From an uncultured bacterium (GTDB lineage: Bacteria > Verrucomicrobiota > Kiritimatiellia > PWTM01), in the NCBI GenBank assembly GCA_937139365.1, contig CAKZPT010000032.1, positions 1 through 34,345 on the forward strand: a DNA stretch of 34,345 bases, written 5' to 3'. Made by a program: the position numbers and the translations under genes. The notes beneath the pieces were generated by a model, which saw nothing but the letters and a program-made list of their open reading frames with translations, was not told the DNA's origin and searched no databases. Positions 19,139-28,017 of the stretch are shown here, one piece after another (positions within the stretch are counted from its first letter, which is position 1; each line of letters begins with the position of its first letter).

Positions 19139-20542
19139 TTAGACATCCCACGCGCGGATGTCCACGAACCGCCCCGCGATCGCAGCCGCGGCGGCCATCG
19201 CGGGACTGACCAGGTGGGTACGACCGCCCTTGCCCTGACGCCCCTCGAAATTCCGGTTCGACGTCGAAGCGCAGCGCTGCCCCTCCTCCAGCCGGTCGGG
19301 GTTCATCGCCAGGCACATGCTACACCCCGGCCGGCGCCATTCGAACCCGGCGTCGCGAAAGGCGCGGTCCAGCCCCTCCGCCTCGGCCTGCCGCCGCACC
19401 AACGCGGACCCTGGCACGACCAGCGCCCGCACGCCGCGCGCGACGGTCCGCCCGCGCACATGGCGCGCCGCCTCGCGAAGGTCCTCGATGCGGCCGTTGG
19501 TGCAGCTTCCGATGAAGACGACGTCGACCTTCACATCCGTCAAGCGCTGGCCGGGGACCAACCCCATGTAGGCGAGGGCGCGCTCCGCATCGCCCCGGCT
19601 GTAGCCCGGCACACGGTCGGGCGGCGGGATCGGCTGGTCCACGTCGATCACCATGCCGGGGCTGGTGCCCCACGTCACCTGCGGGGCCAGATGAGAGACG
19701 TCCAGGGACAGCTCCCGGTCCCACGCCGCATCCGCATCGGCCGCCAGCCGCCGCCATTTCGCGATCGCCCGCTCCAGCTCCACCCCCCGCGGGGCAAAGG
19801 GACGGTCGCCAGCGGCGATGAACTCGAAGGTCGTGTCGTCCGGCGCCACCAGGCCCGCCCGGGCGCCGGCCTCGATGCTCATGTTGCAGATCGTCATCCG
19901 GCCTTCCATCGTCAGCGCGCGCACGGCGGGCCCGCCATACTCCAACACATAGCCCGTGCCGCCTGCCGTCCCGATGGTCCCGATCACCTTGAGGATCATG
20001 TCCTTCGCCGTGACGCCGCGCGGAAGGATGCCTTGAAAGGTGACGCGGAACACCTTCGATCGCCGCTGTTTGAGAGTCTGCGTCGCTAGGACATGTTCGA
20101 CCTCGGACGTGCCGATCCCGAACGCCAGAGCCCCAAACGCGCCGTGGGTGGCCGTGTGCGAGTCCCCGCAGACAATGGTCGTGCCCGGCAGCGTCAGCCC
20201 CAGCTCGGGACCGATGATATGGACGATTCCGTTCCACTCGCTGCCCATGCCGAAAAGCCGGATGCCGAACTCCCGACAATTGGCCTCCAGCGCCGCCATT
20301 TGCTCCCGGGCGACCGGATCGCGCACGTCCCCCGACTCGTCGGTGGGCACGTTGTGATCCATCGTCGCGAACGTCAGATCCGGCCGCCGTACGCGGCGGC
20401 CCGCCAGACGCAGCGCGTCGAACGCCTGGGGGCTCGTGACCTCGTGGACGAGGTGGCGGTCGATGTACAGTAGGGCGGCGCCGTCAGGCAAGGTTTTGAC
20501 GACGTGAGCGTTCCAAATCTTGTCGTACAGGTTTCCGCTCAT
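19139..20542 (-). CDS. leuC: 3-isopropylmalate dehydratase large subunit
   Basis: 467 aa, the standard bacterial LeuC length. The [4Fe-4S] ligands fall at Cys347 (GSCTNGR) and Cys407/Cys410 (CSMC), the spacing expected of Leu[22 protein letters not shown] is the aconitase-family signature. The start ATGAGCGGAAACCTG at 20542 gives the typical N-terminus (SGNLYDKIW). It forms the leucine-pathway dehydratase with LeuD. leuA and leuB are not in the window. Upstream lies a degraded acetylesterase on the same strand. Confidence 0.95.
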   Translation of the reverse strand: MSGNLYDKIWNAHVVKTLPDGAALLYIDRHLVHEVTSPQAFDALRLAGRRVRRPDLTFATMDHNVPTDESGDVRDPVAREQMAALEANCREFGIRLFGMGSEWNGIVHIIGPELGLTLPGTTIVCGDSHTATHGAFGALAFGIGTSEVEHVLATQTLKQRRSKVFRVTFQGILPRGVTAKDMILKVIGTIGTAGGTGYVLEYGGPAVRALTMEGRMTICNMSIEAGARAGLVAPDDTTFEFIAAGDRPFAPRGVELERAIAKWRRLAADADAAWDRELSLDVSHLAPQVTWGTSPGMVIDVDQPIPPPDRVPGYSRGDAERALAYMGLVPGQRLTDVKVDVVFIGSCTNGRIEDLREAARHVRGRTVARGVRALVVPGSALVRRQAEAEGLDRAFRDAGFEWRRPGCSMCLAMNPDRLEEGQRCASTSNRNFEGRQGKGGRTHLVSPAMAAAAAIAGRFVDIRAWDV

Positions 20543-20551
20543 AAAGAACGC

Positions 20552-20581
20552 ACTATACGGGGCGCGTCCACCCCGCGCAAA
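20552..20581 (-). promoter_or_regulatory. Weak candidate promoter before leuC
   Basis: On the minus strand, TATAGT (20557-20552) is a good -10-like hexamer just upstream of the leuC ATG. The best -35 at suitable spacing is only TTTGCG (20581-20576, 18-nt spacer). It may instead be leftover sequence of the pseudogene. Confidence 0.25.
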
Positions 20582-20654
20582 CAGCCCAGCGGAGCCGGAC
20601 GCGGGCCAGTCCAACTCGTTCGACCGAGGTGAGCGGGGTGGCCGGCCGCCCCGA

Positions 20655-21760
20655 ATCCACCGCCGCGTAGAACGACGGTCCACGCATCGGGTGGTCACGG
20701 GCGGAGGCATGATCTCCCCGCCGCAGAACTCGCTGCTCCGCCGTCGGCACCGCCGGCGGACCAGTGGTTCATCGCGAACAGCGTCTGGCCGGCCGACGAG
20801 ACATGGATCTGCATGGAGCCATACTCGTCCTGCGGCGCCGCCGGTCGTCGCCGTACGCAACTTCCGGCCCCAGCCGCGACAGGTTCAAGTCAAGCATGAG
20901 CTTGCAGGAAGCCGACTCGGGGACGCGTCGGACCAGCCAGTCGATCGGCGGAGGCTCGCCGGCTCGAAACGGCGCGGCCGGCCAGCCCGCGCCGTTGCAG
21001 AGGTTCGGCTCGGACGGGTTGTGCCAGCCGAACCGGACGCCCCGCGGGTCCGGGCAGGCTGGCGAGCTGAGCACCACCGAGTCCCCCTCGACCACGGCCT
21101 ACGCCGCCGTCCGATCGGCGCCCGCCCCGCAGAGCTCGAAGTGCGAGGGCGGCTGTCCGTCGCGGATCTTCAGACCGCCGTGGGCATGATCGTACCGTAC
21201 GCGAATCCGGCGGTCGTCGGGCGAAAGTTCGCGAAATACGGGACCGCTATCGACCGCGTCGGCGCGGCCGCAGGTTCGGCGGAAAGCGATCGCCGCCAGC
21301 GGGCGCCCGACCTTTTGTTTATTCCGCGGATGGATGCCCCGGATGTCGCTCGTGGCTTACCGTCATAGCCGTCCCCGGGATTTGGAGGGCCGCCGCCTGG
21401 GCCTCCCAGAACAGGGGCAGCACATGCGGGTCTTCCTCGGCGTAGTGGTCGGAGGCGATCCTCACGAAGTGGAAGGGCTGTTCGGCCAACCCTACGCCGT
21501 TCGCCAGCCCTTGATCAGGGCTCGCATTTTTTCGGTGTACAGGCGGCCCTCCGCGTGCTTCGATTCGCCCTGCGACCAGAGCGCTCTGCGCAGGCCGTAC
21601 GGTCGGATGGATCATCCCGAAATAGAGGGCGCAGAGGTCCTGGTGCTGCTTGAGCGGCGTGAGGTCCGACGGCCAGGCGGGGGGCGGATCGAGCCGCGCG
21701 CGCTCCGCCAGCGCCGCAAACCCGCCGATGATCGTACGCATGCGCACCCCACTGGCATCC
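20655..21760 (-). pseudogene. Degraded sialate O-acetylesterase (truncated, frameshifted, with in-frame stops)
   Basis: Reading the minus strand and switching frames recovers an ordered acetylesterase. GGFAALAERARLDP (about 21725), then [10 protein letters not shown]-like text, [20 protein letters not shown] (about 21560), PFHFVRIASDHYAEEDPHVL, FWEAQAAALQIPGTAM (to about 21360), IHPRNKQKVGR with the catalytic His, YDHAHGGLKIRDGQPPSHFE (about 21190), VRFGWHNPSEPNLCN and GWPAAPF. TAG stops interrupt it at 21494-21492, where the family has Trp, and at 21101-21099. At least four frame changes occur. The C-terminal domain ([14 protein letters not shown], then [20 protein letters not shown] near 20760-20830) seems to have lost an internal block. 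The N-terminal GQSN half is missing. The gene is dead and fills most of the apparent 1.3-kb gap before GH97. Confidence 0.82.
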
Positions 21761-21849
21761 CGGCCGGCGTTTCGCCGGCGCAGCTCGAAGGGGAACGCCA
21801 GACCCTGTATCATGATCGGCGTCACGAAACCAAGCCGGAGTCCTTCGCG

Positions 21850-23763
21850 ATGAGCCTTCGCATCCCGAGCGCCCTCTGGATCGCGGCGCCGGTGGCCGCC
21901 GGCGCCGCCTTCGACGTGTGGTCACCCGACGGGCGCCTTCGTGTGACGGTCGCTCTGCGAGTGGGCGACACGGTCGGCGGCCCCCAGCCCGTCTGGAGCA
22001 TGGAGTGGGACAGTCGGCCTATTCTCGCCGAATCGGCCATCGGCGTACTCGCGACTACGATGGGCGCGACCGGCGGTTGGCAGGTCGTCGGGCACACAGC
22101 GCGGGCAACCAACGGAACCTGGCGACCGGTGGCGGGCGAACGGAGCGTCGTCCGCGACCAATATCGCGAGCTGACGATCGACCTGCGCGCGCGTGGCGCG
22201 GACCGCATCGGCCAGCGGCTGATCGTCCGCGCCTACGACGAAGGCGCCGCGTTCCGGTACGTCGTTGGACCGGCCGGCGGGGGCGAACGTGTGCGTCTGT
22301 CGGCCGAGGCCACCGAGTTTCGGTTCACCGGCGACTGGCCGGCGTGGGTGACGTACTCCGGCCAGGGCGATTACGAACGCGCACCGCTCAGCCGGATTCG
22401 CGCCGGTTGCGAGCGGCCACTCGTCGTCGAGATCGGAAGCCGCCTCGAGCGCGAGCCCGGCCCCTCGGTGGCGGGCGACCCCGTCATCTACGCGGCCGTC
22501 GGCGAGGCCGCCTTGGTGGACTTCGCGCGGATGAAGTTCGCGCCGTTGAAGGGTGCCCCCCACGCCCTCGCCGCACAACTCGACGGCCCCGTCGAGGGAC
22601 TCGCGCCGCTCGAATCGCCGTGGCGGCTGGTCATGGTCGCCGAGAGCCCCGGCCGACTGCTGGAGAACAACGACATCTTTCTCAACCTCAACGCCCCGTG
22701 TGCAATCGCCGACGTTTCCTGGATCCGGCCGGGCAAGGTGATCCGGGAGGTCACGCTCACCACCGCCGGCGGCCTCGCATGCGTGGATTTCGCCCTCCGA
22801 CGCGGCCTCCAATTTATCGAGTACGACGCCGGCTGGTACGGCCACGAGTACGACGATGCGGCGGATGCGACGACGGTCACCGTGGACCCGGAGCGATCCA
22901 AGGGTCCCCTCGATCTGCCTGCGGTCCTCCGCCACGCGAAGACCAACGGTATTGGCGTGATCCTGTACGTGAACCGGCGCGCCCTCGAACGCCAGCTCGA
23001 CGAGCTGCTGCCGCTCTACCGCGGCTGGGGGGTGGACGGCATGAAATTCGGGTTCGTGCAGGTCGGCTCTCAACGATGGACCGCCTGGCTCCACGACGCC
23101 GTGCGCAAGGCGGCCGCCCATCGGCTGATGGTGGACGTCCACGACGAGTACCGCGAGACCGGCGTCCGCCGGACCTGGCCGAACCTGATGACGGTGGAGG
23201 GCGTGCACGGCGACGAGTGCAGCCCGAGCAACCGGACCACGCTCGCCTATGCGTTCACGCGCTACCTGTCCGGGCCGGCCGACAACACCGTCTGTTATTA
23301 CGACGCGCGGGTCGACCGCCTGGCCTCGCACGCCTATCAGCTCGCCAAGCCGGTGGTCCTGTTCAGCCCCTGGCAGTTTCTGTTCTGGTACGACCGGCCA
23401 TCACAGTCCGCGGACGAGCCGGAGCTGGAGTTCTGGAATCACATGCCGACGGTGTGGGACGAGACGAGGGTGCTGTACGGAGCCATCGGCGAGTACGCCG
23501 TCGTCGCGCGCCGCTCGGGCGAGGACTGGTACCTCGGCGCCATGAACGCCGACACGCCGCGTCGGTTCGAGGTCCGCCTCGACTTTCTGCCTTCCGGCCG
23601 GCCCTTCACCGCCCACGTGTATCGCGACGACGCCACCGTGCCCACGCGCACCCGCGTCCGGGTGGAGCGCCGGCCTGTGGACGCCGGGATGACGCTGACG
23701 ATCGAGCTGCCACCGCGGCAGGGGCAGGCGATCCGCTTCACGCCCCAGCGCGAGGCACCCTGA
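21850..23763 (+). CDS. Secreted glycoside hydrolase family 97
   Basis: 637 aa. An N-terminal hydrophobic stretch with an Ala-rich end (residues 1-20, VAAGAAF) looks like a signal peptide. It is followed by the GH97 N-terminal beta-sandwich, the catalytic barrel and a C-terminal beta domain. Diagnostic segments are AGWYGHEYDD, ILYVNRRALERQ, GVDGMKFGFVQVGSQ, VDVHDEYRETG, PNLMTVEGVHGDE and FLFWYDRP. GH97 enzymes are calcium-dependent alpha-glucosidases (inverting) or alpha-galactosidases (retaining). The strand that carries the nucleophilic Asp in retaining members reads KFGF here, so the retaining mechanism is unlikely. The acid/calcium Glu residues around TVEG and GDE are present. The start ATG at 21850 was chosen for the signal peptide; an open extension to 21334 overlaps the pseudogene. 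It stands alone, divergent from the acetylesterase remnant. Confidence 0.88.
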   Translation: MSLRIPSALWIAAPVAAGAAFDVWSPDGRLRVTVALRVGDTVGGPQPVWSMEWDSRPILAESAIGVLATTMGATGGWQVVGHTARATNGTWRPVAGERSVVRDQYRELTIDLRARGADRIGQRLIVRAYDEGAAFRYVVGPAGGGERVRLSAEATEFRFTGDWPAWVTYSGQGDYERAPLSRIRAGCERPLVVEIGSRLEREPGPSVAGDPVIYAAVGEAALVDFARMKFAPLKGAPHALAAQLDGPVEGLAPLESPWRLVMVAESPGRLLENNDIFLNLNAPCAIADVSWIRPGKVIREVTLTTAGGLACVDFALRRGLQFIEYDAGWYGHEYDDAADATTVTVDPERSKGPLDLPAVLRHAKTNGIGVILYVNRRALERQLDELLPLYRGWGVDGMKFGFVQVGSQRWTAWLHDAVRKAAAHRLMVDVHDEYRETGVRRTWPNLMTVEGVHGDECSPSNRTTLAYAFTRYLSGPADNTVCYYDARVDRLASHAYQLAKPVVLFSPWQFLFWYDRPSQSADEPELEFWNHMPTVWDETRVLYGAIGEYAVVARRSGEDWYLGAMNADTPRRFEVRLDFLPSGRPFTAHVYRDDATVPTRTRVRVERRPVDAGMTLTIELPPRQGQAIRFTPQREAP

Positions 23764-23907
23764 CGGCCGCGGCCACACAGATGCCCCGCCGGGGGAGGTG
23801 CTAGAGGGCGCGAACGCGCCACGCGTGCCACTCGCAGGGCCCCCACCTTGCCCGAAGGCTCCGCGAATCCCAGAGGGAGAGGATGAGCCGGCCCCCACAA
23901 CTCTGTC

Positions 23908-23979
23908 CCGTAGGGCCTCAACTTGCCGAGGCCATTTGCGTCGGCCCGCCTGCGGCTCGAGCACGGTCGAGCCCTACGG
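23908..23979. repeat. Structured intergenic palindromic element
   Basis: Nine-base arms CCGTAGGGC (23908-23916) and GCCCTACGG (23971-23979) enclose two smaller hairpins. These are GGCCTC/GAGGCC (23914-23919 and 23928-23933) and GGCTCGA/TCGAGCC (23954-23960 and 23967-23973), which slightly overlap the arms. The block lies in the 238-nt gap between the convergent GH97 and pssA genes. It could be a dispersed REP-like repeat, a shared terminator region or a small structured RNA. There is no run of T next to it. Confidence 0.45.
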
Positions 23980-24001
23980 TGAGTCGTGACGCTTCCCGCG
24001 G

Positions 24002-24742
24002 TCAGCGGGCGAGCGGGACCTCCTCCTCGTCTTCGACCTCGAGCACCCGCTCGTGGTGGCGGACCAGACCGCCCACCACATAGACAAAAAGGCTGGCCGC
24101 CGTCCCCAGGCAGAACACGGTCAGCGGATAGCCTGTGACCGCCATAAGCGCCAACGCAACCAACATGGCCGTGCGGAGATGGCGTCTCGAGGGCTTCAGG
24201 TACCGCACGTTGGAGACCTGCAGCACCAGAAGACCAAAGGCGATCACCCACGACACGACCAGCGCCGCCCCCCGGTCGATCGCGATCACCTCCAACAGGT
24301 CCTTCTCCATCACCAGCAGCGTCACCGCGATCCAAGTCGCGCTCACGGGTATCGGTAGACCGCGGAACACGTGCCGACCGGGGCGAGAGGGATACGAGCA
24401 CCCGCGGGAAAAACGGAGCACACCCGACAGCACGATCAGGAAGGCCGCGGCCCCGCCCCACCATCCATAGTCCGCCCAAAGAGCCGCGTAGGAGGCCACG
24501 GCCGGGGCCAGGCCAAAGGCGACCACGTCCACGTAGGTGTCCAGTCGCTCGCCGAACCTCGACTCTGCTCTCAACAGCCGCGCCAACGTCCCGTCAAACC
24601 CATCGAGGATCGCAGCCAGAACGATCAGCTCGGCCGCTAGAAAAATGTCGTCCGCGATCGCGGCCAGAATCGCCGCCACGCCCAGGGCCAGCACCCCGAC
24701 CGTCAGGCCACACACCGCCACACGCCGAGTATGAACGTTCAC
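24002..24742 (-). CDS. pssA: CDP-diacylglycerol-serine O-phosphatidyltransferase
   Basis: 246 aa from the GTG at 24742, which overlaps the psd stop by 4 nt (GTGA). It is an integral membrane enzyme with about 7-8 hydrophobic segments. The CDP-alcohol phosphotransferase motif DGFDGTLARLL...GERLDTYVD (about residues 47-71) holds the four metal-binding Asp. It makes phosphatidylserine from CDP-diacylglycerol and serine, which the adjacent psd product decarboxylates. The acidic C-terminus (EVEDEEEVPLAR) is probably cytoplasmic. An ATG further upstream at 24805 would overlap psd by 67 nt and is less likely. Confidence 0.88.
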   Translation of the reverse strand: MNVHTRRVAVCGLTVGVLALGVAAILAAIADDIFLAAELIVLAAILDGFDGTLARLLRAESRFGERLDTYVDVVAFGLAPAVASYAALWADYGWWGGAAAFLIVLSGVLRFSRGCSYPSRPGRHVFRGLPIPVSATWIAVTLLVMEKDLLEVIAIDRGAALVVSWVIAFGLLVLQVSNVRYLKPSRRHLRTAMLVALALMAVTGYPLTVFCLGTAASLFVYVVGGLVRHHERVLEVEDEEEVPLAR

Positions 24743-25434
24743 CTCCGCCTGGTCCTGAGCCGGGCGATCACCGTCTCCCCGGCGCGGACCATCATACCAG
24801 TGCAAACCAAAACATCAACGGACCCTAACGGCAAAAAAACATCCAGCCGCGAGCCGAACTTCATCAATCCGATCCGGTCGCCCGCCCGGACCGCCTGTCC
24901 CGGCTCCAGCCAGTGCACCACTCGACGCGCCACCGGGCCCACGATCTGGCGGACGACACAGCGGACGCGCTCCCCTTCGATGCAGATCGTGTTGCGCTCG
25001 TTGACCCGCGAGGCCCGAGGGTCGAAGGCAAACCGGAACCGGCCGGGCTCGTGCAGCACGGACACGATGCGGCCGGAAATCGGCGCGCGGTTGACGTGCA
25101 CGTCGAAGATGCTCAAGAAGACACTGATTCGCACCGTGGGCTCGCCGAGAAAACCGGGGTCCGCGTCGGCCTCGACCGTCATGACCCGTCCGTCGGCACC
25201 CGAAAGGACCGCATCCGCATCGTCGGGCGGATGTCGCTCGGGATCCCGGAAGAAAAACGCCATGAACGCGGAGGCGACCACACCCCCCGCGGCGAGAAAC
25301 TTGGCGGCCTTCCCATGGCCGGCGGCGGCGGCCACCGAAGCGGGCACCAGCCCGGCGGCGGCCGCCCCGAGGATCCACCCCAGGCCGGCCTTGACAACGC
25401 CATGGCGTTTCGGCGCCCTGCCTGAACGCGTCAT
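24739..25434 (-). CDS. psd: Phosphatidylserine decarboxylase proenzyme (short type)
   Basis: 231 aa from the ATG at 25434, with AAGGTGAG close upstream. A hydrophobic N-terminal region (about residues 15-62, GWILGAAAAGLVPASVAAAA and FLAAGGVVASAFMAFFF) anchors it to the membrane. Conserved stretches are FFRDPERHPP, SVFLSIFDVHVNRAPISG and LMKFGSRLDVFLP. Self-cleavage is expected between Gly194 and Ser195 of the FGS motif, leaving the pyruvoyl group on the small alpha chain. It produces phosphatidylethanolamine. It is coupled to pssA, which encodes the preceding step of the pathway. Confidence 0.92.
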   Translation of the reverse strand: MTRSGRAPKRHGVVKAGLGWILGAAAAGLVPASVAAAAGHGKAAKFLAAGGVVASAFMAFFFRDPERHPPDDADAVLSGADGRVMTVEADADPGFLGEPTVRISVFLSIFDVHVNRAPISGRIVSVLHEPGRFRFAFDPRASRVNERNTICIEGERVRCVVRQIVGPVARRVVHWLEPGQAVRAGDRIGLMKFGSRLDVFLPLGSVDVLVCTGMMVRAGETVIARLRTRRR

Positions 25435-25518
25435 CCAACTCACCTTACCTCGGCGCCGAAGCGACTGTCCAATCCCGCCGTGTTTGGCGCTGCCGCGCGG
25501 GAATTTGGGCCGAGCAGC

Positions 25519-25541
25519 ACGTGGCACCGAAGGTGTCACGT
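25519..25541. other. Hairpin between malQ and psd
   Basis: ACGTGGCACC and GGTGTCACGT flank a GAA loop, a 10-bp stem with one G-T wobble in the plus-strand transcript. It lies between the malQ stop (25641) and the psd start (25434). There is no T-tract on either side, so a terminator function is uncertain; a protein-binding palindrome is equally possible. Confidence 0.3.
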
Positions 25542-25640
25542 CGTGACGACCTGATCCGCGGCGCTTTCGCGCGACGTGCCCCGTTGCGCCGGTGGCGTCC
25601 GGACGCGCCTGCTGCGATTCCCTCCGCCCCGCGCGGCGGG

Positions 25641-27164
25641 TTAGAGGCGCCCCTCCCGTTCCGTCAGCCGGCGCAGCCGTTCCCAGTCGGCCGCGTCGCT
25701 CTGCGCTTCCGTCACGCGCCACCGCCAGTTGCCCGCCGGCCGGCCAGGGGTGTTCATCCGGCCCTCCCTTCCGAGACCCAGCACGTCCTGCAGCGGCGCC
25801 ACCGCTAGGCGCGCCCGCGAACGCCACGCCAGCCCGATCATGCCCCAATGGAAATCGCGGGCATCGCCGCCGACATAGCGCATGGCGGCCTCGCGCAGCC
25901 GACGGTGCCGTTCGGCGTCCTCCGTCGAGTCCCCCCCGGGCACGGAGCGAAGCCATCCCTGGGCCGTGTCGTTGTCGTGCGTCCCCGTATAGCAGACCGT
26001 GTCCACCGGGCACTCCTCCGGAGCTCCCTCCCCGGCCGTCAGGAGGCGTTCCATTGCAAACTGCAACACGAGCATGCCGGGCAGCCGGAATTGCCGGCGC
26101 AGCGCGGTCACGGCGGGCGTGATGAAGCCGAGGTCCTCGGCGATCAGCGGCAGACCGCCCAGCGCGGCCCGGACGGCCTTGAGGAAATCCGCGCCCGGCC
26201 CCGGCACCCAACGGCCCGCGGCCGCAGTCAGCGAGCCGGCCGGCACCGCCCAATAGGCCTCGAACCCGCGAAAATGGTCGAGCCGCACCGCGTCGGCCAA
26301 CTCGAGCGCTCGGCGCAGGCGCGCGATCCACCATGCGTAGCCCTCCTCCGCGTGAGCCGGCCATCGGTACAGGGGGTTGCCCCAAAGCTGCCCCGTGGCA
26401 CTGAAGTAATCCGGCGGCACGCCGGCCACCGCCGTCGGTCGGCCGTAGCGGTCCAACTCGAACAAATCCGGCCGGGCCCATACATCGGCGCTGTCGAGGG
26501 CGGAGAAGATGGGGACGTCGCCGATCACCCGGACGCCCGCCCGACGGGCCGTGCGCCGAACCTCAGCCCACTGGCGCTCGAACCACCATTGCTCGATCCG
26601 CCTTCGCTCGATCTCTTCCGCCCATTTCCGCCGCGCCTGCCGCAACGCCGATCGCTCGCGCCGCGCCAGCGAGGACGGCCATTCCCACCACGGCGCCCCG
26701 CCATACGCGTCCTTGAGCGCCGCAAACAGCGCAAAGTCCTCCAGCCACCCGCCCGCACGCTGCCGGAACTCCTCCAACTCGCGCCGTTCGGCCGCCGACG
26801 ACCGGCGACGCCATGCCTCCGTCGCCCGGCGCAACCGTTCCCGCTTCCATGGAATCAGCGCACCGAAGTCCACCTGGCTTCCCGCCGCCCCCGGCGCCCC
26901 TCCCAGTTCCCCGTCCCTGAGCCACCCCTCCCCCCGAAGGATCTCCAGCGAGACCAGAAGAGGATTGCCGGCAAAGGAACTCAGGGTTTGGTAGGGCGAG
27001 TCACCGAAACCGGTCGGACCCAATGGCAAGGTCTGCCATGCGCCGATGCCCGTCTCGCGCAAACGTTCCACCCATCGAAGGGCGGCCGGCCCGATTTCGC
27101 CGATGCCGACGGGGCCGGGCAGCGAGGTCGGATGCAACAGAAGCCCCGCGGCGCGCCGGCTCAA
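25641..27164 (-). CDS. malQ: 4-alpha-glucanotransferase (amylomaltase)
   Basis: 507 aa if started at the TTG at 27164, which overlaps the hypB stop by 4 nt (TTGA). Homologues begin at LLLHPTSLPG, so little can be missing. It is a GH77 enzyme: SLPGPVGIGEIG at the N-terminus, nucleophile Asp296 in RLDHFRG, acid/base Glu343 in AEDLGF, and stabilising Asp397 in THDNDT. It transfers alpha-1,4-glucan segments between maltodextrins or glycogen chains in the cytoplasm. Its place at the end of the hydrogenase-maturation operon is odd and has no obvious functional logic. The Arg/Glu-rich segment at about residues 125-215 is a typical MalQ helical insert. Confidence 0.92.
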   Translation of the reverse strand: MSRRAAGLLLHPTSLPGPVGIGEIGPAALRWVERLRETGIGAWQTLPLGPTGFGDSPYQTLSSFAGNPLLVSLEILRGEGWLRDGELGGAPGAAGSQVDFGALIPWKRERLRRATEAWRRRSSAAERRELEEFRQRAGGWLEDFALFAALKDAYGGAPWWEWPSSLARRERSALRQARRKWAEEIERRRIEQWWFERQWAEVRRTARRAGVRVIGDVPIFSALDSADVWARPDLFELDRYGRPTAVAGVPPDYFSATGQLWGNPLYRWPAHAEEGYAWWIARLRRALELADAVRLDHFRGFEAYWAVPAGSLTAAAGRWVPGPGADFLKAVRAALGGLPLIAEDLGFITPAVTALRRQFRLPGMLVLQFAMERLLTAGEGAPEECPVDTVCYTGTHDNDTAQGWLRSVPGGDSTEDAERHRRLREAAMRYVGGDARDFHWGMIGLAWRSRARLAVAPLQDVLGLGREGRMNTPGRPAGNWRWRVTEAQSDAADWERLRRLTEREGRL

Positions 27165-27988
27165 CCCGCGACGCGCTCGAGGTACCCGATCCACGCGTCC
27201 ATCCCCTCGCCGGTCTTTGCGCTCACCTCGAACACCACCGCGCCCGGCCGCACCGTCTGGACGGCCCGCAGCGCCGCCGCCCGGTCCCACTCAGCCGCCC
27301 CGGCTAAATCGATTTTGGTCAGCACAACGACGCCGGCCACGGTGAACATCGCCGGATACTTCACGGGCTTGTCCTCGCCCTCGACGACCGACAGCAGCGC
27401 GACCTTGACATGCTCGCCGAGGTCGAAGGTGGCCGGGCAGACCAGGTTGCCGACGTTTTCGATGAACAGCAGCCGAGTGTCCGGCGCCAGCACGTGCGGC
27501 AGCGCCTCGGCGATCTGCACGGCGCTCAGATGACAGGCGTTCATCGTCTCGATTTGGCGGACCGGAGCGCCCCGCCCGGCCAGACGGCGGGCGTCATGGT
27601 CGGTGCGCACGTCGCCGGTGATCACGGCGCAGCCCACGCGTCCGCGAAGCCGATCCAGCGTCGCCTCGAGAAGCCGGGTTTTGCCCGACCCGGGCGAAGA
27701 CATCAGGTTGAACGCCGTCACGCCGCGTTCGGCCAATTGCCGACGAATGTCCACCGCCGCGGCCGCATTGGCCGCCAGAATGTCGGCCTCGACCGCCACG
27801 CGCCGCGTCTCCGCGCCAGCGGCGGGGTCCGGGGCTGCCGCCACGCGGTCGGCATGCTCGTGGGGATGGCCGGGAGGGTGGGGGTGCGGATGATCGTGGT
27901 CGTGCGCCGAATGGCGGGTCTCGGAATGGCCGCCCGCGCGGTCCGCCGCACCGCCGGTGGCCGAGTCACAGCCGCAGTGTTCGCACAT
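27161..27988 (-). CDS. hypB: Hydrogenase maturation GTPase, nickel insertion
   Basis: 275 aa. The N-terminus MCEHCGC is the high-affinity nickel site of HypB, followed by a His-rich nickel-storage stretch (about residues 21-45, HDHDHPHPHPPGHPHEH). The G domain has SPGSGKT (98-104), NACHLSA with the metal Cys/His at the dimer interface, and a TKID specificity motif. HypB works with HypA to deliver nickel to the large subunit of NiFe hydrogenases. The start ATG at 27988 lies 29 nt after hypA. Confidence 0.95.
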   Translation of the reverse strand: MCEHCGCDSATGGAADRAGGHSETRHSAHDHDHPHPHPPGHPHEHADRVAAAPDPAAGAETRRVAVEADILAANAAAAVDIRRQLAERGVTAFNLMSSPGSGKTRLLEATLDRLRGRVGCAVITGDVRTDHDARRLAGRGAPVRQIETMNACHLSAVQIAEALPHVLAPDTRLLFIENVGNLVCPATFDLGEHVKVALLSVVEGEDKPVKYPAMFTVAGVVVLTKIDLAGAAEWDRAAALRAVQTVRPGAVVFEVSAKTGEGMDAWIGYLERVAG

Positions 27989-28017
27989 GTCGTCGCGCCC
28001 TCGCGAAATGCTTGAGT

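Noticed and set aside
21334-21849. N-terminal extension of the GH97 frame by 172 residues
   Set aside because: The added sequence is Arg-rich, has no GH97 similarity, overlaps the acetylesterase remnant and would bury the signal peptide that starts at 21850.
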